From Lytechinus variegatus (Eukaryota > Echinodermata > Echinoidea > Temnopleuroida > Toxopneustidae), in NCBI RefSeq assembly GCF_018143015.1, contig NC_054758.1:13682001-13746000 (forward strand): a stretch of DNA of 64,000 bases, in the 5' to 3' direction. How positions within the stretch are numbered: position 1 is the stretch's first letter; each line of letters opens with the position of its first letter. A program made the translations under genes and the position numbers. This document shows positions 21,351-36,600 of the stretch, in pieces. The notes below the pieces were generated by a model that searched no databases, was not told where the DNA came from, and saw nothing but the letters and a program-made list of their open reading frames with translations.

Positions 21351-21802
21351 ATTATTTTTAAATTCTTTTTTTACAAAATCGAGACCCAAATTATCTATGG
21401 AATTATTACATGTAATTTAACTTTTGATGCATACGAACATGTGTACAGTACATGTATAAAAATGCTACATGTACATGTAGGCCAGTAATACTGGGGAAAA
21501 CCAGAAAGGGGAATAACCCTGGCAAGGGACCAATAAGGATGCACGTACATGTAGAAAGACACTTTATCTCATCCAAACACAGATGGAGGCTTGTACTGCA
21601 TTGTGATCAAAACAACATTTCATCCACTTCTCCTGTGTGCTACTATTATACATGTACATACATGTACAACCTTTTTTGTGCACTATCACTTTTAAAAGTT
21701 GGGTTTAATTTCTTCTGGATAATTGTCTCTTTATATTTGTCTGCAATGCAATGAATGCATCCACATGTTTTGAGCTGCATGATGATACTGATACATGTAT
21801 GT

Positions 21803-22060
21803 GGTGGTGGTGATGATGATGATGAAAATAATGATGATAATGATGATGATGATGATGATGGATGATGATGTTCATGATGATGATGACTACGACGATGACA
21901 ACGATGGTGTTGGTGATAACGATAATGGTGATATTGATGGTAATGATGATGGTGGTGGTGATGATGGTAGTGATGATGGTTATGATGATGATAATAAAGG
22001 TCATGTTTTAAAGGTTAATGTTAGTGATCATTGGTGATGATGGTGACGATGATGATACTG
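21803..22060. repeat. (GAT)n microsatellite
   Basis: Imperfect GAT/GGT repeat upstream of the 7TM gene. It gives spurious poly-Asp and poly-His frames. Confidence 0.95.
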
Positions 22061-22266
22061 TATTGATTACATCATATGTACTATACAAAAATGTATCAGG
22101 TAATGGCTAGTAATAATTGATGATAGGGTTTGAGAATGTGGATAATGATTTATAGCAAGAATGATACATGTACATGTATATAAATAGTTTTGATAATGGT
22201 GATATTGATAATTACGATGCTTCAAGAAATACATGTATATTGACAATCACTTCAGAAGAATATGTA

Positions 22267-22454
22267 CAGAGATGCCAAGTTCAAAGACCAGCTATGCGTG
22301 AGATTTTCTGTGAATCTGAGTGAGATCACAGACATTGTGTACAATGTATATGGGGATAGGCTGTGATAGTTGCGTGAGACAGAGATTTGAGGGGATGAAC
22401 AAGAGTTCAAAATGCTTGGGTCTCACGCATTATGCATGAGACTTGGTAGCTCTG
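22267..22454. mobile_element. 188-bp MITE with CAGAG..CCAAGT ends
   Basis: Ends CAGAGATGCCAAGT and the inverse of CAGAGCTACCAAGT. The copy at 39345-39532 has the same length and over 90 percent the same sequence by eye. Confidence 0.85.
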
Positions 22455-22526
22455 TATGTAAAATGTTGTTTTCATGTACATGTACTGTTGATTGTTTATA
22501 AACTCATCTTCCATTTTTCATTTCAG

Positions 22527-22633
22527 TTTCCAAGATGTGAAACTTCATCAGCCACCCGCCCTCTCTCTCAACCTCTTTGCATCAAGAACATCCGACATAT
22601 CCCAAGACAAGCCCCGCCCATGTTGATGTCGTC
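22527..22633 (+). other. 5'UTR part of the 7TM gene's first coding exon
   Basis: The acceptor TTTCATTTCAG precedes 107 bases that contain a stop in the coding frame. At least one upstream non-coding exon must exist, but it is not identified. Confidence 0.45.
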
Positions 22634-25600
22634 ATGGTACATGTAACTGATTCCCACTTGTTCCTTGCCGGTCACACCGATCCCGTGTCCTCCGTTACAG
22701 AGGATATCTTGGTTGCCGCGACAACGCATAACCACACCCCGCCGGTGGATGTTGTACTGCGAGGGTGTCTCTGTAATTTCGACCCTCTAGCTTGCATCAG
22801 GTGAGTTGAAATCAGACAAAAAATGATTTTTTTTATTTTTTTTGGGGGGAGCTTTTATACTTGCCAGGTAAATCTGCAATGAATGAGGATTTCCAAGGCT
22901 CTTTTGTTATTTTCTAGCACTCTATTTACAACCTACTGGAACAGGAAGAAAAGAACTAATCTTTGAAAATATTCAATTAGTATCCTTTAAAACTATTACA
23001 TGTACATTATAATTTCAAATTGCAATTGTACATTACATTGTAGTTTCAAATTATTTGATATCATATTTCCAGTGCAATATAGATAGTGAAAGTATATATG
23101 TCTCATTTGCATGTGTTGTGTAAACTCAAAGCGTAACATAACTGTTTTGTTTTTATACATAGCTGATTTGATGAAATATTTTCATTGATAAGCTTTTTAT
23201 TATAATCTTCTTGTTGAGATGGAAATGCCTTTAATATCGGAACTGCTGTGGTGATTTGTTTTTTTTTATGCAACATGTATTTTATTTTTTTTTTAAGTTT
23301 CCAAACAAAATTCTGAACTTTGAGCTTCAAACGGTTGTACAACTCAATACGTTGCATTTGATTACTTTTGCTATACATGTACATGTACATTTAAGACACA
23401 CACTATTCAATGCATCATACTTAGAGATTGAGAGAGGAAATGAAACATTCTTGACATTCAGGGAAGTTTTTAAACAAAAATCCCCCTAATCCTTTGTGCC
23501 TTTGAAGTGACCTAAAAATATATTTTTTCCCTCCCAATGCTGACAGGATATGGTTGTTTCCCAAACAAATTCCACTGTATATTCAATGATCAAAAGTTGT
23601 TAGTGAACCCTGGCAAGAAAATGAACGGGCAAGCCGGCCCGTGTCCCCCCCCCCCCTGAGAGGCACAATTAAATTTGTGATGTGAAAATTCTGTTAAATC
23701 TGAAGTGTGCCCCATGCCCTTTGAAAGGGAAGACTTTTTTTTTTGCTTGTCAAATTTTTTCATGGATGAAATGTGCTTAATTTTTGGTTAAAAAACTTTT
23801 TATCCTTTTATACTTTGTTCTTTCTTTCCTTCCTACTTTTACCTTCCTCTCTTCTTTTTCCTTTCCTTCAATTTTGAATTTCTTATTCTGCCTTTTCACC
23901 CTTGTTTCTTTCTCTCTTTCCTTCTTATTAATATTTCAATCCATCCCTGTCTATTAATCTTCTTTCATTATTTCTCCCTTTTACTCCTTCCCTCCCTCTC
24001 TCTACACTTCTTTCTTTTTTTGTTCTTTATTTTAATACAGAAATGGAATCCTTTCATTGTTTGTGGTTGTACTTGGTCTACTCTGTCTAGTAAGGGTAAG
24101 TACACATGTATGTTGTTTATGTTTCAAGGAATAATTTTGCCACAAATTCTTTTTTGGTCATGAGAGAAAAGCTCTCAACCAAGAAATATACAGTCCTACA
24201 TGTACATGTACATGTATGTAAAAATATGCTATACAAAAGACCTTGTGCATAGCAGTCTTTCAAAAATGTGGAGCAAATTGCAATGCGAATCCAGGAAAAT
24301 TCCCTGTGTTCATACACGAACAGTCTAACCCAGCATATGCAATTGTAGGATAAAATAGATGAATTAATGAAATAAATTAATTTTCAAAAAATGGTTATAA
24401 AAAACTTAAAGGAAAAAAATAAGATTGAATGAAGAAATTAAAACTATTCTAAGGTATAAAAATGAAAAAAAAAATAATGTTTTGTTTACCTGCTACCATA
24501 ACTACACTACAGAACACCCATTTGCATTGAATACATGTAGTTCATCTGAAACCTCACAAAGTTCATTTATCAGAAGTATATTAAACAAGTTGAAGGTTGA
24601 TAACTCCAGCTTATAATTGACTAAGTTATTGAAGCTGAATAATTCATGTTTACACATTGGGTAATGACCTTTGTGGATGTGTGTGTATTTGCTCAGTAAA
24701 TATATAAATTTATCTCTTTTATTATTATTTTTCTTTTATGTAGGTGAGAGTGCACTATCCTACAAGTGCTATTTTTCCTGGTGCATTTTTTTACAGATTA
24801 AATTTAGATCACAATAAACCTGCTAAAAGCTTTGAATAATGTACTAGAAACATGTCCTTTCCCTTTGCTTTGATAAATGAAAATATACATAGGATGTAGC
24901 GACTTTCCCATTCTGATTAAATGCTCAAGGCACTTTATAGAAAACAACAAAAACAAAGAGTAAAGATAAGTACAAGAAAAGCACATTACAATAGAGGGAA
25001 AATGTCTGTCTTCAAACCTAAGTGTACATGTAGTAAAAACTCGTGGTGAACTAATGCAATTTAACGTTGCACTCAAAGGATGGTGAAGAAATCTATCTCA
25101 TTTATTATTCCATGACAGTTTCAGGTATGAATGAATTGAATAAGCCAGTTCGTAGTTCCTTTCTGCGCATGATCAAAAGATTCTACGCATGATCAGAAGA
25201 AGGTAATTTGTACTAAAGTGACATGGCGCTTTAAAATCTAATGAGATAAGCACCAACTTTGATGTCTTGATTATTCATATATTCCTTTGAATTGTCATTT
25301 TCATTTACATCCACAAAAACAACAATACTTCCACGAACGACTGGTATTTCACCGTTTGCAAAGTACATTGTGCAACATGCTAAGATATGCATTCAAAGAA
25401 GGGATGCAACAAATGCCTTCATTAAGTGTTCATTTGTGTGCTATTCTAGTCACCTGGTCTATTCAATTTCTTTATCCTGCTATGTAAGGCAAGCTTACGT
25501 AATATCTTGCTTTGAAATCTGCCTATCATGATGAAAGAAGTGAAAGGTCATTTGACCAAAATTGTCCATGAAGTAACTACGAACTGGTCTATACCAAATG

Positions 25601-27584
25601 TGTTCACAATGTGACCCTCTACTCTTTGAAAAACATTTACGTGTAGGGCAAGATCATGGTACAATTGAAACCACCATTGTGAATTTTGATCTTTAGTTTT
25701 TTCGGTACATGTATGTCTGGATGCATCTAGATTTGCAATACTTTATTAGATTTATTCAGTTTTTTGTCACAGTACCTCACACACCCATCCCCCTAAAAAC
25801 AATACATCTGCATTCCCATGTATACTCATATACTAAATAGGTTCATTATTGCAGATTGAAATAATCGCTAGAGGGTATTCATTTGTCTCGCAATCTACTA
25901 TGGTCAACAAGGAAATTCGTGATCACTCTCGCAAAAAGTGTTCACTGGCTTTCTAGGAAATTCGTGATCACTCTCGCAAAAAGTGTTCACTAGCTATAGT
26001 TCTATACTCATATGAATTGAAGGATTGCTGTGCATAATAACAACTACACGACTCCATAAATTGTGTGAATTGTTTGGATAGTGGGCATATGTAGGTGAAA
26101 AATCATGCAGAATATAAAGTGAAACTTTATGAACAGATCGATGTAATAGTTGCATCCATGACTACCGAAAATGGAACGCCTTCAAACTTTGAGTCAGACT
26201 GAAAGTACTTTGTCCATTCAGAAAACCACCAAAAGTCAGTCAAGTCGAATGCCTGCATGGCATTGATTGAGGGTGCGTTTATACATAACCAATGGTGTGT
26301 TTATACACAATCAAGAGTGCTGTATAATCGAAAGTGCTTTTAGACATAATTAAGGATGCGTTTATACTCGTTTTGCCTCACTTTATTGAACAAAAAGCAA
26401 TAAAAGGATCAGTACATAAAAAAACATTTCAGATACATTCTATACGTGTGTAAATGTACCCTGACCTTGAATTAGAAATATACATGTAAGAAAAAAGAGC
26501 CCAGTACACTGTCGCAATACCGATACAGGCAGGGCATATTAAACAAAAAGTATTAAAAAGGAGTATGAAGTACCAGATGAGTTACTGAAAAGAAAATATA
26601 TTATAATCAACTTTTTTGTAACTCAAAATGGAAAATTCAGTGAAAATTTAAAATAATTGAATGGGCGAAATCTCTCTGGACAAAGCACATGGCTATGTTT
26701 TGAATTAGACATATTTCAAACTGCCTGTTTTGGCAAAAAACATTAAATGAAATCAGTGTTAACATGACCCATAAAGGGTCTCTCACCTCTTTCGAGGGAG
26801 TAACAACAAACTGGATTTAACACAAAAACTTCAGCCTTGCTTTGTCAACATTTCATATTCGTGTGAATAAACTGAAAATGGGAAGTGAAAACATCCTCTT
26901 TCGGTGGAAGTGAAGCAAGGAGACCGTCTCGTGAGTTGCATGAACACCGGTCGTGGAGAAACAGCAAAAAAATTTCCTTTGTCAAAAAAATACAAAGAAT
27001 TGATATTTTTCTAGTTTTCCTAATACCCTGGGAAATTCATTAGATATATTAGCCTATGATCCCAGACTCTGATAGAGTATTCATGGAATTTGAAATTGCC
27101 AAACATTTTTTGCAGAAGTTATGGAAAGCGAGTTAAGAATTGGAAAATTACTTTTAATAGGAGAAGAGAGGTCACATGGCCAGTTGTATTGTTAATTTCA
27201 ATGACCATGCAGCTTTGGGCATTTTGCCAAGGATATAGTTATTCAGGACAATGGGGAGTCACAATATACCAATCCATGTTTTCATACACATGTATAATTT
27301 CTGTATTATAGAGTCGTATATATATATATATATATATGTGTAAGGTTATACATGTACAACAGCTTTTGGCAACTCTTTTTTATTTAAATATTGTAAGAAA
27401 TGGACGAAGAGAACAATGGTAGGCGTAGCTTAAATCAAGGTTCCCCAGAGCTATCTACCCTTTGGAAAAATTGGTGATGCAGAGACATTTTTTCGGCATC
27501 ACCAATTTTTCCAAAGGGTAGATAGCTCTGGGGAACCTTGATTTAAGCTACGCCTACCATTGTTCTCTTCGTCCATTTCTTACA

Positions 27585-27615
<31 letters not shown>

Positions 27616-30600
27616 ACAAGTATACATATATTGGATTTTATTGCAAAATACAATCTCAAGCAGTCCAAAGACTGAAATATGCAACTGTTTACAAATAAAA
27701 TAGAGTAAACATAATAAATGAATATTCAAATACAATACACAAATTCATACATTTTGTTCTTTTTCTTTCTTTCTTTTCCCTCTTTTTCTTCCTTCCCTCC
27801 TTTATTTCTTTTCTTTCTGTCTGTCTTCCAATCTTTCTTTTATCCCTTTCTCACTTTCATTCTTTCTTTTCTTCCTTTCTTTCTGTTCTTTTCCCCCTTT
27901 CTTTATGTCTATCTTCCTTTTCTTTCTTCCCTTTCTTTCCCCCTCTTTCCTGTTAGTCTTCCCATCTTTCTTCTTTTCTTCCTTCTTTTCCTTTTTTTCT
28001 TTCCCTTTTCCTTTCTTTCTCCTTTCTCTCTGTCATTCTTCCTTTCATCCCTTGTCTTCCCCTCTTCTCTCTCTTTCTTCCCATTTTTTTGTCCTTCGTT
28101 TCCTTCCTCTTCTTTTCTTTTCTTTCCCCTTTCTTTTCTTTTACATTCATGCAGGTAACCAAATTGATTGATATTGGCAGGCGATACCACCAAGTGGCTG
28201 TCTTTACCCTCGCATCAATAGAATGCCTGCTAATGTAAGTTATCATTATTTTTTTATTCCATCATTACCCAAGTCTCTACAAATATGAAAGTTTATTAAT
28301 TCAAAATTTATAGATACAAAATGGTACACTAATGGGGTGTTGCAAGAAACTTGCGATCAATTGCTAATCTATTTTTAGTCCCTAAATCAATCATACATGT
28401 CTCGCAGTTCATTGCAAATCCGTGACTGATTGCTAATCTGCTCATTGAAGCAAGAAGTTTAATCTGATTTGCTACAGTTAACGTTGATTTCTAAGTTGTA
28501 AAATTGGAACAGAATATTTGCAATGGATCGCAAATATTTTCTTGCAACACCCCCTTAAAGTGAAAAGAGGAAAGGGCAGAAAAGGGCCAAGGAGCATCAT
28601 CTGCCATTTTATACATGTAAGGGGTGTTATTACTAGTGCCCTTTTTACACAGGATTTTCTTAACCCCGGACTATCGCTAACCCTGTACTATCCTTAACCC
28701 CGTACTATTTTTTTTTCCTTTTCACACATGCCAAATTGTTATTGCTAACCCCGGATAAGGAATGCTTGCTTTTCACACACGAAACTCGCTAACCCCGGAC
28801 TAGTGGTTTTTGTCGATCATTCGTAGTACAAGTACTTCACTCGTACACTTTTTACACACGCTACAATTTCCTTAACCCCGTACGATAGGTGGGGCCAAAT
28901 TGCCATTTAGCCCCACCTATAGTACGGGGTTAAGCTTAGCCCACTTTCGTTTTACACATGCGATCTTAACCCCGTACTATTGCTCTTAGCACCGCAATTG
29001 GTGGGATAACCCTGCTTTTTTGCAGGGCCAAATAATCCCGTACTATAAGTGGGGTTAGCCCACTTTGCAAAAATGCTGTGTAAAAAGAAAGTGGGCTAAG
29101 CTTAACCCTGTACTATAGGTGGGGCTAAATTGCCATTTAGCCCCACCTATAGTACAGGGTTAAGGAAATTTTAGCCTGTGTAAAAAGGGTATAGTATACC
29201 CATGGAACTACTACTCTGACTCTTCACCCTTTCTGTTCGGTACATCATGGACAGATCCATGGGTACATGTAGATCAAATAGCACACGCCCCCTGTCCAAC
29301 GAAAACCCTGTTTTTCTTCATTTTTTTTTACACCCGCATATACCCCTGCCTGACTGAATGGTGTGAAACCCGCATATACCCCTGCCTGACTGAATAGTGT
29401 GAAACTGGCATTAAATATTGTGTTGATGATTTCAGAAATAGTTTGCATTATTTTTATGATTTCAATGAGGGAATAATATGGATTTTCATCTTGGTACATT
29501 AGTCTGTGCATGGCATCTGCTTTCCAATGCTCCTTCCATTCCCTCTCAAACTTTCGGGATTGAATGCGAATCAAAATAATGCAGACTAGCAGAATTGTGT
29601 ACGTGAATGATGAAAATATCCTGCATTATTTTTTACGAGTGCTGCCTCCAAGAGAATAGTGCAGATTATCATCTTGGTAAATCTGTGCAGTTCTTGCATG
29701 TGGGAAAGGAGGCATTCAACTGCAGAATAAGCCAAATTATTTGAGAATTTTGATCATTCATTCTATTTAATGTGAGATTAAGTGTGGAAGGAGTCCTCAT
29801 AGCAGCTCTGAAATAATCTACATGTACATGTAGATTATTCTCGTCCTCTATCTTTCATGAATAGAAATAAGTTGATTCTGATCCACTACCACAAATTCAA
29901 CAAAGGGGTGCAAGTCTTCACAGAGTTTAAATTTTAATAGTGCATTAAGTGATATAATGTACACTCTATATAATACATGAGGGTGGAAAGGGCCAAGAAG
30001 GAGAAGGTAGGAACTCTCTTCTTTAAAAACGCTTTCACTCCTTGGCCCCTTTTAAGGAATGATTTTATTGTCCTTTCTGCCCTAGCTTGAATCTCACACT
30101 CCCCCTGATGATGATCTATGTATTTATGGTCAGGGAAAAACTTTACACGGGGGCTTACATGGGGACGATTGCACTCTTAAAATGACCAAACGACCCCTGG
30201 AAAATCCCCCTTTATTGCAATCTTAAAACCTAGAAAATGTTGAGGATTTGGGTAAATTACTTGTATTGTTAAAGTGATTGGTTAACATTGGTTTGACTTT
30301 TAAAAAATCTGAGCTAGAAGGTCACACTTGTCACCTGTGTCTGTGATATGTTCCAATAATGAAGCCCAGAAAAAATTGTGTTTGAAAATGATTATTTAGT
30401 GCTTCAAAAATTGAAATATATCCCATACACTTATGTGTACTATTTAGGTGTCTATAAGACGCCTGTTTACAAAATCGGGGTTTGCCTTGTAGTTTTAGCT
30501 TTTTATTCTCAATAATGGTTGTTTTCAGGGTTTATTAGTTCTAATACATGCACTTGTACACATGTTTCATCTTGGTTTGAGAATTTTTTAAATCGGCTGC

Positions 30601-33600
30601 TCACAATGTTAAACAATACCTTTAAGTTGTGTAAAGTAGCCCTAAATCTATAAAAAAAAATAATTTTGTGCATTGTTTATACATTTACTGTATACCATAC
30701 TCTACAAGAAATTGCCAAAATGTCACTTTAATCTTGGCTTGAGCATACAGGTGCATCATGGTCAAATGACGTGTGGAAATTCCCAGCCCAAAAATAACCC
30801 TCTTCTAAGAAATGTAGACGTGTAAAAATGTTATTGTTTGTTCATAATATTGATATTTGAGAGCTCTGCCATCTGGCAAACTTGAGTGTCTTGAAAGGGA
30901 ACTTCACTCAAAATTGATAACAAGAAATACTAGTACTTCTCTCTATAAACTTCCTTCATCGATTCAAAGTCAATAATACATGTAGATTGTGGTTAGGGAT
31001 TAGATTGAATACTGATATCTATTTGATTGAAAACTTCAATCCAACACTGAATTTGCCCCTGATCGTATTCTACAGTATTTCAATTTAAAGGAATTTAGAT
31101 AGTTGACTTTGTTACATTTGTGTTATGTAAGTGCCGTATTTTCACCAATAAAACAGTAGGCTATGGAGAAACCACAATAAAATGCACTTTATATGTGTAC
31201 ATACATGTACATGCAATTGCATTGAGAATATCTTTAATGAATAAAATGTAGGTGAGAGTTCCTGGCTACAGTAGGGTTGACTGCTTCAGTAGTCGTATTG
31301 TGTCGTGTTTTTGGTAGAATTCTTCGCCCCTCCCCTCCATTTTCAACAGGCACAATGCAAACATGTAAACTGACAGTGTAAATGTTTGTCAGAATCCCAC
31401 ACTAGAGACTACATGTATATTTGTATGACTTATGTATGTAGTATGTAAATTCACCTTTTATTGCTTTTAATAAGTAAATTCACGGTATTGCTGTGAAGCA
31501 GTCTTTATTTAATAGACTATTTCAATTCTTTATTATCCGATGGGATGTCTCAAAGGTTTACTTTGAAATTAAGCTTGATTTTTACAGTATTCTCTCTCTG
31601 TCTCTACATTTAAAAGAGAAAAATATTGTAAAATAGTTTTGAAATACAACTTCATAAAGTTTGAAAAGCCTTTCATATACTGTATTACAAGAAACTGTTC
31701 AGATTAAAAAAATTTTAAAAAATATATCATATTACAAACCAGATCTATTAAAAAGTTACTGAAAATACATCGAGTATTTTGTGCAGTAGTTAGAAAATCG
31801 ATTGATGTTTTCCACACTTGTACCGCCTCCCCCAATTAAACATCTAGAATGATTTTTCCCACGCCATTTTTTTCTACATACAAGGTTATACACAGAAACA
31901 TGTTCCAATTCAGACTGCATTTTTTAGAACATTATTTTGATGGACTTTGTTCTGAAGAGGCAGTTTATCAACCCACAAACTGGACCAGACCAGATTATTC
32001 TTTGATAGATCTTTTTCATTGTAGCATCCAAGTTTCACATGTAGGCAAGAGCAAATAACAGATGATAGGGTCGATTGTAGTATTAGCTTGATCAAATAGA
32101 GATTCTGATGTGAGGATGCAGTGTATACTGTATGTACAGAGCTTTGTTTATATCTTTTATTTTTTGTAAATTCAATTTAAAGAGCTATTCAAACAACAGC
32201 ATACCGAAACAACTATATCAAGCTACAAATTATCACCATTGATTATCACCGGCACCACCACACCCATCACTTTGACCACTGCTGCCGTACCACATTAGTC
32301 CACATCGTAATCACGATGATATCACCACCGTGCACTACCACGACAACCATTACCATCATCATCTTCATCATCATCATCTTTATCACCATCATCATCTTCA
32401 TCTCCGTCATCACCATCATCGTCATCATCATCAAATTATCATCACCATCATCATCATCATGTACATGTGTCCACTTCACCCACCAATACCATCACCACCA
32501 TCAACAGCAATAACATCAATATCATCATCTTCTTCATCACCATCATCATAATTGTTGTCAACTTCATCATCATCATCCTCTTTATCATCATAATTATAAT
32601 CATTATCATCACCATTGCCATAATCATCATCAGTCATTACTATCATCATTACCATCATGAACATCATCTTCATCATCATCATCATCATTTACCTCCACCA
32701 CCACAATCATCTCACATTACAGTCTCTTCGTAAAATACAATTTTCAAAAGCTTTTTTTGAAGGTCCCTATTTCTTTGTATCGCCACTCCCCACTAATACT
32801 ACCACCACCAGCAACAGCAATAACATCAATGTCATCATTATCTTCTTCATCACCATCATCATGATCGTTGGTGTCGTTGTCACCTTCATCATCTTCCTCC
32901 TCTTTATCATCATCATAATTATAATCATTATCATCATTATCATCACCATTACCATAATCATCATCATCATCAGTCATTACTATCATCACCATAACCATCA
33001 TCAACTTTCAACATCATTACCATCATCATAATCAACATTTACGCGTACCTCCACCACTGCAATCATTGTACATTACAGTCTATTCGTAAAATACAATTTT
33101 CTATATAGCTTTTTTTGAAGGTCCCAACTTCTTTGTATCACCACTCCTCTCCCACCCCACGCGGCCCCCTTTGTTATTGACATAATTTTTGTATAGTAGC
33201 TACCATTGACAGTCACACAGAACTGCTTTGTATACAAACTTTCAAACGCAAAGTCATGGAGCAAAGTACAGCAATTTCACAGTTGGAGGCACAGGTCTGG
33301 TATGCCAACGACCGTTAGTGAAGCGACACAATTGCACTAAAATTCTTTACAAATGATAGGAATTCAATTTAAGGTGTTCCTCACGTCTCTGGGAGAATCA
33401 CGAAGACCGCTAGATAAGATTATGCTCTTTGTTCATTGTAAATATTAACCTAAGTTTTATTGCTAGAATAATTAGGAATATCTGATTAGAATAGCAATGA
33501 TCTTTTTATTGGATGTTAAAACGACTGCTGCTTGTCAAAATAAAGCCAGGCATCATTAAAAAGCCTGTCTTCATTATAAACCCAAAGTTGGTGCATTCAT

Positions 33601-36600
33601 TTTGCTTACATTTTCTGAATTTTAGTGTTCTATTCTTCCTATTAAATAAAACTAAATGTATAGTGACTGTTGTCATCACTGGCACATTATTGGGGAGCCA
33701 TGGACCCCCCCAAAAAAAAAATGAAAGAAAGAAAGAAAGAAATAATACATGTACATGAATGCCCTATGAAAAAGGAGAAAAAAAAAGGAAATGAAAGGAA
33801 AAGGGTGAAACATGTTCTATTATCTGAATATTTTGTCAGAATATTTTTCTCCATATGCCATTTCTGCCCCCTCAAAATTTTTACTTGTTTCTTTCAACTG
33901 ATTCTTATGGAAAATTTAATTTCCTATTTTACCTTTTTTTCTGTATCAGCATTGTGGTTTGCCCTTAAATTTACGTGTACATGCTGCTAAATTGCTAGAT
34001 TTACATTTGAATGTGCTGATATTTTAGTACTTGTACAGGTATCAATTGATAACAAAGTACATTTTGATTACGTGGAAATGCTTATCAAAACATTATATTA
34101 CAAAGATTATGCGATAGAGAGTACATAACCTCAATGACCTATCAACGTGTACATGTATATTTTTGTCAGGCAGTAAACTGGTCCGTGCCAGAAATATAGA
34201 TGGCTGTTAGCTCGATAAACTCATTTAAAGGAAACCAAAACCCAAGAAGAGAAGTAATCTTGGTGGAAAGAGTAAAATGAGATGAACAAAAAGTTCATGA
34301 AAATCGGTTAAGAAATAAGCAAGTTATGGGAATTTGAAAACTTGTATTTTCTATGGGCATCCTCAAATTGTCAAAAGGGGTTCAAAATGGCTGATTTTGT
34401 GGACAACTCTCCATTGGTTTTGCACACAAATTTTCAGGTTTTCCTCATTATTATCTTTCAAATTGCATCTTGCCTCCTTCTGAGCACAAAATATGTCATG
34501 GGAAAATATAATCCACACTATATATGTCAAGGTCAGGAGGAGATAATGTGAAATATGTAAAATAAAAGGGGAAAATCTGAAAATATGTGTACAAAACAAA
34601 TGGAAAGTTGTCCACAAAATCAGCCATTTTGAAGCACGTTTGCCAATTAGAGGATCCACATAGTAAGTACAACAAGACTTTTTAATCGTCCATAACTTGC
34701 TTATTTCATAACCGATTTCGATGAAACTTTTTTTAATTGTTCCTCTCATTTTACTCTTTCCAATAAGATTGCTTCTCTTCTTGGGTTTTGGTTTCCTTTA
34801 ATTTATTTGTTTCCACTTCAAGATAAAAGCGTTTCATACATTCATATAATTATACAAACGAAACACAGTAATACAAATATCTATTGGTGGGAGGATCCTA
34901 AAAAGCACATGATGGCTTGTTGGAAATGATTCTCATAAACATGTAAAACAAAAACAGAATTAAACTAAAAATCCATTAAAATGGAAATCAAAAGATACCA
35001 AATGTTTAAAATATATAAACAAAATAAGGAAAAATATGCAGCAAACTAGAAAATACATTTGATGAATCATAAGATTTCATGAAAAAGATATTGCCTACAT
35101 GGTCTTTTGAATTGAGATAAATGTAAATATGGATAAGCAAAAAATGATTGTTTTGAAGTGGAAAAAGAGAATTTCTGTACTATTTCTGAAGTAAGAATGT
35201 GTTTCACTTTAGTAATCGGTCCATGCTTTACCATACGGTAGTCTAGGCTTTATTCTCCTTCAATAAAATATTGTCATAATGCATATTGTGATTCACTTGA
35301 CCCAAAATGATATTTTTTGTTATTCTCAAGGTACCAGAGTGAGAAGTAAAGGTTGTAATTGTTATTTCTGGACAATTCTGTTTTTGATTATCAACTCATT
35401 TCAGAGCGACATACCAAATTGTCTTTTAATAGATAAAAATAGTGAACCTTCATGATATTGATAATGCCACAAGCATGTAGAATAAGAAGATGTAGGATTA
35501 GGGTTGCAATAGGGTTTTATATTAAGTTTAGGGTCTTCTTTAATAGAGTACTAGGGTATAGGGTTAAACCCAGGGTTTAAGTTGGTCATTCCATTAGTGT
35601 GCAGAATTAAGAGCGGAGCAATTGTCGTCGGAGCAATTGTCCTGGAACCGGATAAAGAAACCCCCTTTATACAGGCTAACAAGTGTCTTCAATGTGGTAT
35701 TTGCTTGTTTCAGCACAAACCTTTAGAATAATGTATGCTTTATACCAATAATTACTGTAGTGTATATAGTAGTGTCAGTATTTAACATCAAATTTACAGT
35801 GCAGGTGTCAATCTTCAAGGTGTGTATTAAAGAGGATATATTGGAGACATGAATGACAAAGTAGTGTTGTGGAGAACGAATAAAGAAAGAAACGACCAAG
35901 AATGTAGGAAAACAACCATTTCCTTCCCAGCATTGAAGTCTCGTTTTGTGATGTGTCATTTTGTAGGAATTGGGCCTATTTCATTACTTTTTAGTGGGTG
36001 TTTCATAAAGCTGTTTGTAAGTTCAAGCCACTTTTTGAATGACTGGTGATCCTTTCTTGTGGTAAATGATATAGACCTACTTGTACACCATATTGGTGTT
36101 GATTTAGTAGCAATTATGAAAGGGTCGCCAGTCATTCGAAAAGTTGCCTGCAACTTACAAACGGCTTTATGAAACACTAGGGCCTGTCTTACAAAGAGTT
36201 ACGATTGATCCAATCAATCGTAACTCTATGGAAATCCATCAGTACCATAAATTTTTTTACAGGAAATTTGCTTAACGTCCTTTGTAAACAAAGAGAAGCA
36301 CAGTGAATTTTAAGAAATCAATTAATGCATGAATGTACATCATAGCTGGAAAATATTTTGAACAAACATGCATGATGGCTGTTGACGTTGCTGGCCGTCC
36401 ATAGTTGCGATTAATCCCAATCGCAACTTATTGTAAGATGGGGCCTTGGTAGGTGTTTCATACAGCTGTTTAAGTTGCAAGTGATTGGTGATAATTTCTT
36501 AGGAACTATAACAACAATGAGAATCTGGGGGCTGTTTCTTAAAGGTCAAGTCCACCTCGGAAAAATGTTGATTTGAATCAATAGAGAAAAATCAGACAAG

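Larger units (their letters stand above)
24096..28154. other. 7TM intron: repeats, no further exon seen
   Basis: Contains the second copy of the phnX-intron foldback (25141-25592), a tandem duplication of AATTCGTGATCACTCTCGC near 25912-25985, the perfect inverted repeat at 27388-27588 and a pyrimidine block. The frame at 27090-27311 lacks support. Confidence 0.6.

Noticed and set aside
22577-22633. N-terminal extension of the 7TM protein upstream of the chosen ATG
   Set aside because: It would need a non-ATG start, and an in-frame TGA lies at 22538 inside the same exon.
27090-27311. 73-residue frame in a 7TM intron
   Set aside because: No flanking splice sites in phase with the neighbouring exons and no recognisable motif.
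27718-28246. Phe/Ser-rich plus-strand and Lys/Glu-rich minus-strand frames of 88-146 residues
   Set aside because: Produced by the TTTC-rich tract before the 7TM exon.
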